A program made the position numbers and the translations under genes. Of a DNA stretch of 64,000 nt, positions 1 through 7,177 are shown piece by piece. Under the pieces are notes generated by a model that worked only from the letters and a program-made list of their open reading frames with translations, was not told the origin of the DNA and did not search any database. How positions within the stretch are numbered: position 1 is the first letter of the stretch; the number at the start of each line of letters is the position of its first letter. Source of the DNA: Acidimicrobiales bacterium (GTDB lineage: Bacteria > Actinomycetota > Acidimicrobiia > Acidimicrobiales > SZUA-35); contig JANQPB010000044.1 in the NCBI GenBank assembly GCA_028285495.1, forward strand, positions 62,001 to 126,000. The letters run 5' to 3'.

Positions 1-36
1 CGAAGCTGAACCGCTGAAGATCGCAGACCTCGACCA

Positions 37-68
37 AGCCGCTGGGAGCACCCCCAGCGGCTTTCTTG
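37..68 (+). terminator. Rho-independent terminator
   Basis: A perfect 10-bp stem (37-46 with 53-62) with a 6-nt loop is followed by a T-rich stretch. It probably ends a gene lying left of the window. No coding frame can be assigned to bases 1-36. Bases 69-217 form the leader of the next gene and show no other clear structure. Confidence 0.8.
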
Positions 69-217
69 CTTTTGCCCACCGGGATCGCCGGACCGGAGCG
101 AGCGAGACCGGAGCCGCCTGACCGAACCGAGACCACCACATCAGAACATCGAGAACGACCACCCGAAATCCGTTCCGGTCCACATGGGGAGCCGGAACTC
201 CCGAAGGAATCAGACCA

Positions 218-631
218 ATGACTGTCACGGAACCGTTGAAGCCAGACGAATCGGTTGGCCGGAGCGAGCTGTTCAGCATCGACTCGGTCGCCGCCGAGAC
301 CCCCGTTGCCTTCTCCCCCGACAACCGGGACTGGGAGGAGCTGGCGGCCTGTCGCACCGAGCCCGGCGCGACCGACGTCTTCTTCTCCGAGGAGCTGGCC
401 GACATCGTCGAGGCCAAGCGCATCTGCGCCGCCTGCCCGGTGATCGCTCCCTGCCTCGAGGGCGCCATCGCCCGAGCCGAGCCTTGCGGCGTCTGGGGCG
501 GGCAGCTGTTCAGCAACGGCCGGATCCTGACCCAGAAGCGGCGTCGGGGGCGGCCGCCGAAGGTGGCCCGGCCCGAGGACCAGCTGCCGGTGGTCCCGAT
601 CCCGGCCCATCTGGAGAAGCTGATCGCCTGA
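218..631 (+). CDS. WhiB-family iron-sulfur transcriptional regulator
   Basis: WhiB proteins are small actinobacterial regulators that bind a redox- or NO-sensitive [4Fe-4S] cluster and usually work with the housekeeping sigma factor. The 137-residue product has the four cluster cysteines C45, C70, C73 and C79 (a C-x2-C-x5-C core) followed by the GVWGG turn at 91-95. A basic tail with GRPPK at 111-115 resembles an AT-hook and probably contacts DNA. A fifth cysteine, C90, sits just before GVWGG. The start is supported by a GAAGGA ribosome site upstream. The gene stands alone, with hairpins on both sides. The family is certain; the paralogue (WhiB1, WhiB2 or other) is not resolved. Confidence 0.93.
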   Translation: MTVTEPLKPDESVGRSELFSIDSVAAETPVAFSPDNRDWEELAACRTEPGATDVFFSEELADIVEAKRICAACPVIAPCLEGAIARAEPCGVWGGQLFSNGRILTQKRRRGRPPKVARPEDQLPVVPIPAHLEKLIA

Positions 632-635
632 GTGC

Positions 636-654
636 CCCGGTGCGGAGCACCGGG
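636..654 (+). terminator. Short hairpin after whiB
   Basis: A perfect 8-bp stem (636-643 with 647-654) with a GGA loop begins four bases after the whiB stop. It has no T-run, so it may slow RNA polymerase or protect the 3' end rather than act as a full terminator. It shares the CCCGGTGC/GCACCGGG core with the hairpin at 18279. Confidence 0.5.
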
Positions 655-790
655 AGATCACGTCGGCCGCTGGCTCCAGGAGGCCAGCCAACCGAGGGTG
701 CGGCGAGTGGGTCGAGCCGCTCGCTGCACCCCCAGGTCGAACCAACGTCACGGGTGACGGGAGACACGAGCCCGGGACGCCTTGGTTGTC

Positions 791-832
791 GGAGCCGCCG
801 GGCCTCGCAGGGCCCGGCGGCTCCCTGTTTTT
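791..832 (+). terminator. Strong intrinsic terminator
   Basis: A perfect 14-bp GC-rich stem (791-804 with 811-824) and a 6-nt loop are followed by a T-tract at 826-832. It closes the whiB unit and separates it from the thioredoxin gene. Bases 655-790 hold no convincing gene. Confidence 0.88.
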
Positions 833-928
833 GGCGGCTCGGGGAATGTCGGGGCCCCGGACGGCGGTTCCCGCCTCACGGTCCTACAGTTCCGGTGGAC
901 AGCCCCGGACCGCTCCCAGGAAGACTCG

Positions 929-1537
929 ATGGACACTCACGATCAACTCGACGACGAGCGCGACATCCCGTTCACCTCCTCAGACGGCGGTCGGGCCGTT
1001 GAGACCGGCACCCGGAGCCGCCCACCGATCGCCGTCGCCGCCGCGGCCGCCGTCGGGGTGATCGCCGCCCTGGCCCTGGTCTTCGCCTTCGTCGGCGGTG
1101 ACGATGCGAGCACCGACGCCGGGGGCGACGCGATCAGCAACCTCGCCTTCCTCACCACCGACGGGTCCAACGCCACGCTGGCCGACTTCGAGGGCGACCC
1201 CCTCGTCGTCAACTTCTTCGCCTCGTGGTGTGCCCCGTGCCGGGCCGAGCTGCCCGACCTCGAGCAGGTCCACCAGGCCCGCATCGACGAGGTGACGTTC
1301 CTCGGCATCAACCACGACCTCGACGAGTCGACCTGGCGCTCCTTCGTCCAGGAGACCGAGATCACGTTCCAGACCGTGTTCCAGCCGGACCAGGAGCTGT
1401 TCACCGCCCTCGACGCCAAGGGCATGCCGACCACCGTGCTGCTCTCGGCCGATGGTGAGGTCCTCCACCTGCACACCGGGCTGCTCACCGACGAGCTGCT
1501 CGAGGAACTGATCGACGAGCACCTCGGAGAAGCATGA
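929..1537 (+). CDS. TlpA/ResA-like membrane-anchored thioredoxin
   Basis: This 202-residue protein is predicted to reduce or exchange disulfides on the outer face of the membrane. It has a cytoplasmic N-terminus, one membrane segment at about 34-54 and a TlpA-like thioredoxin domain from about 66. The redox pair is in WCAPC (C101, C104), and GMPTT supplies the cis-proline loop. The ATG start follows an AGGA ribosome site. Its stop overlaps the start of the CcdA-like gene in ATGA, so the two are co-translated. CcdA would pass electrons from cytoplasmic thioredoxin to this protein, which suits cytochrome c or CuA maturation for the oxidase encoded nearby. The exact client is inferred. Confidence 0.88.
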   Translation: MDTHDQLDDERDIPFTSSDGGRAVETGTRSRPPIAVAAAAAVGVIAALALVFAFVGGDDASTDAGGDAISNLAFLTTDGSNATLADFEGDPLVVNFFASWCAPCRAELPDLEQVHQARIDEVTFLGINHDLDESTWRSFVQETEITFQTVFQPDQELFTALDAKGMPTTVLLSADGEVLHLHTGLLTDELLEELIDEHLGEA

Positions 1538-2469
1538 TGGGTGAGCTGTTCGACCCCCGGGCCTTCGCCCTCGGCATGGTGGCCCTGATCAACCCGTGCG
1601 GCTTCGCCCTGTTGCCGGCCTACCTCGGGTTCTTCCTCGGGCTGGAGGAGGACGACGACGAGAAGCGCTCGATCATCCGGTCGCTCAACCGGTCCCAGAT
1701 CGTCGGCCTGTCGATGTCGGCCGGCTTCCTGGCCGTGTTCGGCGCCCTCGGCCTCTTCCTGGCCGGCACGATCACCGGGCTCCAGGAATCGGGCTGGCTG
1801 CCGCGGGCTACGGTCGTCATCGGCGTCGCCCTCATCGGCCTTGGCATTGCCATGTTCGCCGGCTTCCAGCCCCTGGTCAGCATCCCGAAGCTCAACAAGG
1901 GCGGCGGCAGCCGCTCGGTGAGCTCGATGTTCGTGTTCGGCATCTCCTACGCCATCGCCTCCCTGACCTGCACGATCGGCATCTTCCTCAGTGCCATCGG
2001 CACCGGGGCCAGCGGCGCCTCGTTCGTCGAGCGATTCGGGGCGTTCGTCTCGTACGGGATCGGCATGGGCCTGCTGGCCACCGTGCTCACGCTCGCCGTC
2101 GGCTTCGGCAAGAAGGGCATCGTCAACCGGTTCCGCAGCCTGTTGCCCAAGATCAACCTGATCTCGGCCTTCGTGCTGGTGGTCGTCGGCTTCTACGTCG
2201 CCATCTACGGCATCTGGTCCGAGCAGGTGCTCGACTTCGACGCCGATCCGACCCCGTGGATCAACTCGATCGTCGTCACCGTCGAGGGATGGCAGGCCTC
2301 GCTGGCCGGCTGGTTCAACGGCCAGGTGAGCATCTTCGGGCGGACCACCGACCGCACCACCTTCCTCGGCTGGAGCTTCGTGCTCATCAACGCCGCCCTC
2401 GCCGTCGCCGGGCTCATCGTCCGCCAGTCGAGCCAGCAACCCCAGGACAAGGTGCTGGTCGACTCCTGA
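1534..2469 (+). CDS. CcdA/DsbD-type thiol-disulfide transporter
   Basis: The 311-residue product is a polytopic membrane protein of the CcdA (cytochrome c biogenesis) family, which carries reducing equivalents across the membrane. The first helix carries NPCGFALLP with C22 and a later helix has C146 in SLTCTIG; these are the expected reactive pair. About seven hydrophobic segments are visible. There is a C-terminal extension with a loop and one more helix beyond the usual six-helix core. It overlaps the upstream thioredoxin gene by 4 bp (ATGA). Family assignment is firm; naming it ccdA is avoided because the extended form differs from the short canonical protein. Confidence 0.88.
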   Translation: MMGELFDPRAFALGMVALINPCGFALLPAYLGFFLGLEEDDDEKRSIIRSLNRSQIVGLSMSAGFLAVFGALGLFLAGTITGLQESGWLPRATVVIGVALIGLGIAMFAGFQPLVSIPKLNKGGGSRSVSSMFVFGISYAIASLTCTIGIFLSAIGTGASGASFVERFGAFVSYGIGMGLLATVLTLAVGFGKKGIVNRFRSLLPKINLISAFVLVVVGFYVAIYGIWSEQVLDFDADPTPWINSIVVTVEGWQASLAGWFNGQVSIFGRTTDRTTFLGWSFVLINAALAVAGLIVRQSSQQPQDKVLVDS

Positions 2470-2559
2470 TCGACGACCGCTCGCCCGTCCGGATCGCCGG
2501 CCACCGGGGTCCGCCTGGCGATTTCCCGTTCGGGGTGTCGACTCTGCCACGCTTGGACC

Positions 2560-3195
2560 GTGCAAGAGGTCAGTCGAGAGCCGATCACCTTCCGGGAGCT
2601 CCTGGACCGCCCGGGCGTGATCGAGGTGTCGGACCTCCGCAGCCGGTTCGGGTTCTGTGCCTTCCACGGCGGCAATCTGGAGCGGGTGACCGAGCAGATC
2701 GCATCCGAGGCGGCCGCCCGGTCCGACTCGTCGTTCTACGGCGTCATCCAACCGCCGGGCATGCGACACCACATCCCGTCCAAGCTCGTGTCGCCGGCCG
2801 AGTCGCCCCAGCTGAAGGCCTTCATCGAGCACTGCGACGTGGTGGTCGCAATCCACGGCTACGGCCGCCGAAACCTGTTCACGGCACTGCTCTGTGGTGG
2901 ACAGAATCGGGAGCTGGCCGCACACGTGGCGCACCACGTGCGGGCCGAGCTCCCGGCCTACCGGACGATCGACGAGATCGATGAGATTCCCCGGGCGCTT
3001 CGCGGGTTACACCCGGACAATCCGTGCAATCTCCCTTCCAAGGGTGGCGTGCAGCTGGAGCTGCCACCCCGGGTCCGCGGGTTGTCCCCTCTCGCCCGGT
3101 ACTGGCCCTCCACAGCACCGGGCGGGAGACGCTTCCCGCACGTCAATCATCTGGTAGGCGCTCTCGCCGCGGCGGCCGCCAGCTGGGAGGGTTAG
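2560..3195 (+). CDS. Poly-gamma-glutamate hydrolase-like zinc peptidase
   Basis: The 211-residue product resembles the phage and bacterial poly-gamma-glutamate hydrolase family (PghP, formerly DUF867). These are zinc enzymes of carboxypeptidase-like fold that cut gamma-glutamyl polymers. Visible family motifs are AFHGG near 34-38 with a following glutamate at 41, AIHGYG around 98-102, and GGVQLELP near 160. H36, E41 and H99 are the likely zinc ligands. There is no signal peptide, so the substrate may be intracellular or the protein may be released by other means. Translation is read from a GTG. No neighbour suggests capsule synthesis, so the natural substrate is unknown. Confidence 0.75.
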   Translation: MQEVSREPITFRELLDRPGVIEVSDLRSRFGFCAFHGGNLERVTEQIASEAAARSDSSFYGVIQPPGMRHHIPSKLVSPAESPQLKAFIEHCDVVVAIHGYGRRNLFTALLCGGQNRELAAHVAHHVRAELPAYRTIDEIDEIPRALRGLHPDNPCNLPSKGGVQLELPPRVRGLSPLARYWPSTAPGGRRFPHVNHLVGALAAAAASWEG

Positions 3196-3417
3196 GGAGC
3201 AACCCTGGCTGGCGTCCACCGGCGGGGATGGGGCAGGCGGGACGGACGACACCCCGCACCGGGGTCCCGTGTCGCCTCCCACCTGCCGTTCCATGCCCTT
3301 CAGACGATCGGTGAGCGGGTTTGATACACGAACTCGTCGCCGATTGTCGACCGGATGTCCCCGATCGGGCCCGCCCCGCCGTCCCGGCTCGGTGTGCCGG
3401 CCAACCGATGACGCTCT

Positions 3418-4368
3418 ATGGTGCTCGGCGTGGAACTGCGCGTCTTCACCGAGCCCCAGCAGGGCGCCTCCTACGAGGATCTCCTGGCCGTCGCCCGCAC
3501 CAGCGAGTCGGCCGGGTTCGCGGGGTTCTTCCGGTCCGATCACTACCTGAAGATGGGCGACGTCTCCGGCCTGCCCGGCCCGACCCATGCCTGGGTCACG
3601 CTGGCCGGCCTCGCCCGCGAGACCAGCACGATCCGTCTCGGCACGCTGGTCAGCCCGGCCAGCTTCTACCAGCCGGGTCCGCTGGCCATGGCCGTGGCCC
3701 AGGTCGACAACATGAGCGGCGGCCGTGTCGAGTTCGGCTTCGGGGCCGGCTGGTACGACGCCGAGCACGCCGCCTACGGCCTCGAGTTCCCGCCGCTCGC
3801 CGAGCGGTTCGACCGCTACGAGGAGTACCTCGAGCAGATGACCGGACTCTGGGCCACGCCCGAGGGTGAGACGTTCTCCCACGAGGGCCGGTTCCACACG
3901 TTCGTCGACTCACCCGGGCTCCCCAAGCCGACCCAGAAGCCGGGCCCGCCGATCGTCCTCGGCGGCCGGGGCCCCCGTCGCACCCCCCGGCTCGTCGCCC
4001 GATTCGCCGCCGACTTCAACCTCCCGTTCACGCCGATCGAGGAGGTGGCGCCCGGTATCGAGCGCGTCGAGCAGGCGTGCGCCGAGATCGGTCGGAACCC
4101 GTCCGAGATCGTGCGCTCCGCCACGCTCGTCGTGTGCGCCGGGGCGAGCGAGGCCGAGGTCAAGCGCCGGGCGGAGGCCATCGGCCGAGCGCCGGACGAG
4201 CTGCGGGCCAACGGCGCCGCCGGCACGATCGACGAGGTGGTCGAGCGGCTGGCGACCTTCGCCGAGGCCGGGATCCAGCGGATGTACCTCCAGGTGCTGC
4301 ACCTCCAGGACCTCGACCACATCTCGATGATCGGCACCGACGTCATCCCCGCCGTCCGGGACCTGTGA
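3418..4368 (+). CDS. LLM-class (luciferase-like) oxidoreductase
   Basis: This is a 316-residue single-domain TIM-barrel of the bacterial luciferase-like family, which uses FMN or F420. The N-terminus (ELRVFTEPQQGA), the SDHYL segment, IRLGTLVSP and the GGRVEFGFGAGWY stretch are typical of the F420-dependent branch common in actinobacteria. A substrate cannot be named. The ATG at 3418 gives four extra residues compared with the GTG at 3430, which matches the usual start of relatives; no ribosome site settles the choice. It faces pdxH tail to tail. The preceding 220 bases hold no recognised element. Confidence 0.85.
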   Translation: MVLGVELRVFTEPQQGASYEDLLAVARTSESAGFAGFFRSDHYLKMGDVSGLPGPTHAWVTLAGLARETSTIRLGTLVSPASFYQPGPLAMAVAQVDNMSGGRVEFGFGAGWYDAEHAAYGLEFPPLAERFDRYEEYLEQMTGLWATPEGETFSHEGRFHTFVDSPGLPKPTQKPGPPIVLGGRGPRRTPRLVARFAADFNLPFTPIEEVAPGIERVEQACAEIGRNPSEIVRSATLVVCAGASEAEVKRRAEAIGRAPDELRANGAAGTIDEVVERLATFAEAGIQRMYLQVLHLQDLDHISMIGTDVIPAVRDL

Positions 4369-4397
4369 GCGCAGCCCGACGGGGTCGGCTCGCGCTC
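4367..4397. terminator. Hairpin between convergent genes
   Basis: A GC-rich, slightly bulged stem-loop spans the stop of the luciferase-like gene and touches the last bases of pdxH. It lacks a T-run but is well placed to separate the two convergent transcripts. Confidence 0.45.
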
Positions 4398-5073
4398 AGG
4401 GGCTGAGCCGGACCACGTCCCAGCCGGTGTCACCGACCCGGCGATAGCGCAGGCGGTCGTGGAGGCGGTTGCGTCGCCCCTGCCAGAACTCGACGGTGTG
4501 GGGAACGAGCCGCCAGCCGCCCCAGTGCTCGGGGCGGGGGACGTCGTCGGCGAACCGGGCGTCGGCCTCGTCGTAGCGTCGCAGGAGCGTGTCGCGATCG
4601 GGCAGCTCGCTGCTCTGCTCGGAGGCCCAGGCGCCGAGCTGGGAGCCGCGGACCCGGACCGCCCAGTAGGCGTCCGACTCGGCCTCGGGGATCCGCTCGA
4701 CCGTGCCGGCCACGTTGACCTGCCGGTGGAGGGGCAACCAGCCGAAGGTGGCGGCGGCCCGGGGGTTGGCCTCGAGCTGCTGTGACTTCAGGCTGCGGTA
4801 GTTGGTGTAGAAGTCGAACCCGGCCGAGCCGGCCCCCTTCAACAGGACGTAGCGGCTCCACGGTTGCCCGTCCGCGTCGACCGACGACACGATCATGGCG
4901 TTCGGCTCGTAGAGCTCGGCCTCGATGGCATCGGCCAGCCAGCGCTGGAACTGCTCGGCCGGATCGGCGGCCAGGTCACCGGGCTCGATGCCGGCCGTCT
5001 CGTACTCGAGGCGCATCCTGGCCAGATCGACCTCGTCGCCGCCGCCGGACCGGCTCGGCTCCCACATCACCAT
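4396..5073 (-). CDS. pdxH: Pyridoxamine 5'-phosphate oxidase
   Basis: PdxH is the FMN enzyme that oxidises pyridoxine or pyridoxamine 5'-phosphate to pyridoxal phosphate. The 225-residue length is normal. Conserved blocks include the N-terminal MRLEYETAGI, PNAMIVSSVD, the FMN-binding SRYVLLKG and FYTNYRSLKSQQL, PLHRQVNVAG, the SQLGAWASEQS region and the C-terminal EFWQGRRNRLHDRLRY. The product would serve PLP enzymes such as GcvP and IlvA encoded in this window, although that link is only functional. It lies 22 bases downstream of ctaG on the same strand and may be read from the oxidase transcript. Confidence 0.94.
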   Translation of the reverse strand: MVMWEPSRSGGGDEVDLARMRLEYETAGIEPGDLAADPAEQFQRWLADAIEAELYEPNAMIVSSVDADGQPWSRYVLLKGAGSAGFDFYTNYRSLKSQQLEANPRAAATFGWLPLHRQVNVAGTVERIPEAESDAYWAVRVRGSQLGAWASEQSSELPDRDTLLRRYDEADARFADDVPRPEHWGGWRLVPHTVEFWQGRRNRLHDRLRYRRVGDTGWDVVRLSP

Positions 5074-5095
5074 CGGGGCGTCCCGGTCGCGGCCG

Positions 5096-6088
5096 TCAGG
5101 GCCGGTCGTCGGCCGGCGGGGTTCGGGCGAACTCGCGGGACACGTCCTCGAAGGTCAGCACCTCGTCGGCGCCGTCCGAGCCGTCCGAGCCGTCGGCGCC
5201 GTCGGTGGCGTCGACCAGCGGGTCGTCGTCGCCCCGCTCCCGGGCCGCAGCGGCCTTCGCCGCCTCTCGGGCCGCCCGCTGACGCTCCAACCGCTCCTGC
5301 TCCCCCTTGGCCATCTCGCTGGTGGCCCACCGGGTGAAGATCAGGAAGATCAGCGCCCACAGCACGAACCCGCCGACCAGCTTCATCACCACGCCGGCGG
5401 CCTGCTGGTCGGTGAGCACGTCGATGCCCCAGAGCCGCTCGGCGGTGTCGTAGTGCCGGTACACGACGCCCTCGGCGAACACCAGCCAGCCGCCGGGCAC
5501 CGTCGGCACGATCGACATGGCGAACAGGTAGAAGCACTGCGCCAGCGGCGTGAGCCGCCACTCGTCGACCGGGCCGAACACCGGCATCCACATCAGCAGC
5601 CCGGCGACGAAGATCATCAAGTGGAGGGCGAAGTGCAGCGCGCCGTTCTCGAACGAGAGCTGGACCAGGGTCGACCAGTGCAGCAGCATGGTGAGCGCGT
5701 TGAAGACGAGCCCGGCGACGAGCGGCTTCGATCCGGTCCGGAAGAAGCGCCAGACGGGGGTGCCGGGCACGATCAAGAGCTCGAAGAGCCAGCGGGGGGT
5801 GGCGAGCACGAACAGCAGCGGCACCAGCATCGCCAGGAACAGGTGCTGGAACATGTGCACGAAGTAGAGGTGGGCCTCGGCGATCTCGTGCACCGGCCAG
5901 TCGGACACGATCCACATCAGCGCCAGGGCCAGCACGAACCACGTCTTCTGCAGCCTCGTGATCGCCGGGTAGCCGGCGGCGATGGCCGTCGGTTGCACGA
6001 CGCGGGCGGCGTACCACCCCAGGGCGGCGACACCGAGGATCAGGATCCAGACCTCGGCGTGGACCTCGAAGGGGACCGCGTCAAGCAT
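5096..6088 (-). CDS. ctaG: Cytochrome c oxidase assembly factor CtaG (caa3 type)
   Basis: CtaG_caa3 proteins are membrane proteins needed for active caa3/aa3 oxidase, probably in copper delivery. The 330-residue product shows seven or more membrane helices. It has family features such as WPVHEIAEAHLYFVHMFQH, LLHWSTLV and the HFALHL helix, which are rich in possible metal-binding histidines. The C-terminal 80 residues are charged, first a basic coiled stretch and then an Asp/Gly-rich tail, which is longer than in most relatives. It closes the oxidase cluster, 9 bases after the subunit IV gene. Confidence 0.88.
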   Translation of the reverse strand: MLDAVPFEVHAEVWILILGVAALGWYAARVVQPTAIAAGYPAITRLQKTWFVLALALMWIVSDWPVHEIAEAHLYFVHMFQHLFLAMLVPLLFVLATPRWLFELLIVPGTPVWRFFRTGSKPLVAGLVFNALTMLLHWSTLVQLSFENGALHFALHLMIFVAGLLMWMPVFGPVDEWRLTPLAQCFYLFAMSIVPTVPGGWLVFAEGVVYRHYDTAERLWGIDVLTDQQAAGVVMKLVGGFVLWALIFLIFTRWATSEMAKGEQERLERQRAAREAAKAAAARERGDDDPLVDATDGADGSDGSDGADEVLTFEDVSREFARTPPADDRP

Positions 6089-6097
6089 CGCCGGCGA

Positions 6098-6445
6098 CTA
6101 GAAGATGCTGAAGTCGAAGGCGGCGAACACGACGAAGTAGACGGCCATGGCCAGGACCATGGCCCCGGCGAAGGCCCAGGTGAACAGGCGACCGTTCAGG
6201 ATCTTGAGGTCGAAGTAGAGGTGCATGAACGCCCCGGCGACCAGTAGGAACTTCGCCACCATCATCCCGACGAGGGGCAGGACGAGGGCCGGGCCGGACA
6301 ACCCGATGTAGGACCACGCCACCTCGACCGCGGTCAGGACGGCGAGGATGGCGAAGATGACCCAGTACTGGGTCTCGGTCGGGTGGTGCTCGTCGTGCTC
6401 GTGGTCGGCGGCCTGGGTCTCGGCGTGGGTAGCGGTGTCAGCCAT
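6098..6445 (-). CDS. Cytochrome c oxidase subunit IV (prokaryotic)
   Basis: This 115-residue small membrane protein has a His/Asp-rich N-terminus and three hydrophobic helices. The EYWVIFAIL-like first helix (here TQYWVIFAILAVLTAVEV) and the FMHLYFDLKI motif are typical of the prokaryotic subunit IV family (COX4_pro) that stabilises the oxidase core. Position directly behind ctaE agrees. A GGGAG ribosome site precedes the ATG. Confidence 0.88.
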   Translation of the reverse strand: MADTATHAETQAADHEHDEHHPTETQYWVIFAILAVLTAVEVAWSYIGLSGPALVLPLVGMMVAKFLLVAGAFMHLYFDLKILNGRLFTWAFAGAMVLAMAVYFVVFAAFDFSIF

Positions 6446-6457
6446 CGCTCGTTCTCC

Positions 6458-7177
6458 CTACGGGATCAGGTAGACGATCGTGAAGATGAGCACCCACACG
6501 ATGTCGACGAAGTGCCAGTACAGACCGACCAGCTCGACGGTCTCGGCCCGGTCCTGCCGGAGCTTGCCCCGGAACGACAGCACGAGGAGCGACAGCAACA
6601 TGATGATGCCGCCGGTGACGTGCACGCCGTGGAAGCCGGTCAGGGTGTAGAACGCCGAGCCGAAGAGCGAGCCGTCGTAGGTCAGGCCCTCCCGGTAGAA
6701 GGCGGTGAACTCGTAGACCTGACCGGCGATGAAGGTGGAGCCGAGCAGGGCGGTGGCCGCCAGCCAGATCCGGGAGTTGCGGTAGTCGCCCTCGTGGACG
6801 GCCTTGTGGGCCAGCACCATCGTGAGCGAGCTCATCAGCAGGATGAACGACGAGGCGGAGGTGAAGGGGATGTCCCAGAACGGCTCGACCGAGGCCTCGG
6901 CGATGAACTCGTCGACGATCTCCTGGGGCATGCCGTCGGCGAGCAACGAGTTGATCACCGTCGGGTTGCCGGCGACCACCTCGGTGATGAACCGGGCCTT
7001 CGACAACAGGTACGACGAGATGAGGGCACCGAACAGCAGGCACTCCGAGCCGAGGAAGAGCCACATGGCCAGCTTCATGTTCGACAGCCCGAGGCTGCTG
7101 TGATGCCCGTGATCGTGGTCGTCGTGGTCGGCGGCGGCGTCGCCGGCGTGCTCGGCCGGCGCTTCCAGCGTGGTCAT
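6458..7177 (-). CDS. ctaE: Cytochrome c oxidase subunit III
   Basis: Subunit III binds lipid and keeps the oxidase stable during turnover. The 239-residue product has a His/Asp-rich N-terminus and five main helices. Signature residues are E156 in GQVYEF, H183 in GFHGVHV and the WHFVD motif at 221-225. An insertion of roughly 40 mostly polar residues at about 62-102, between the first two helices, should sit outside the membrane and is longer than in textbook subunit III. The ATG overlaps the ctaD stop in ATGA. It provides the intact reference against which the degenerate paralogue at 11465 can be judged. Confidence 0.94.
   Translation of the reverse strand: MTTLEAPAEHAGDAAADHDDHDHGHHSSLGLSNMKLAMWLFLGSECLLFGALISSYLLSKARFITEVVAGNPTVINSLLADGMPQEIVDEFIAEASVEPFWDIPFTSASSFILLMSSLTMVLAHKAVHEGDYRNSRIWLAATALLGSTFIAGQVYEFTAFYREGLTYDGSLFGSAFYTLTGFHGVHVTGGIIMLLSLLVLSFRGKLRQDRAETVELVGLYWHFVDIVWVLIFTIVYLIP

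Noticed and set aside
943..2937. A 664-codon frame antisense to the TlpA and CcdA genes
   Set aside because: Low-complexity product without homology; the sense genes have motifs and coupled starts.
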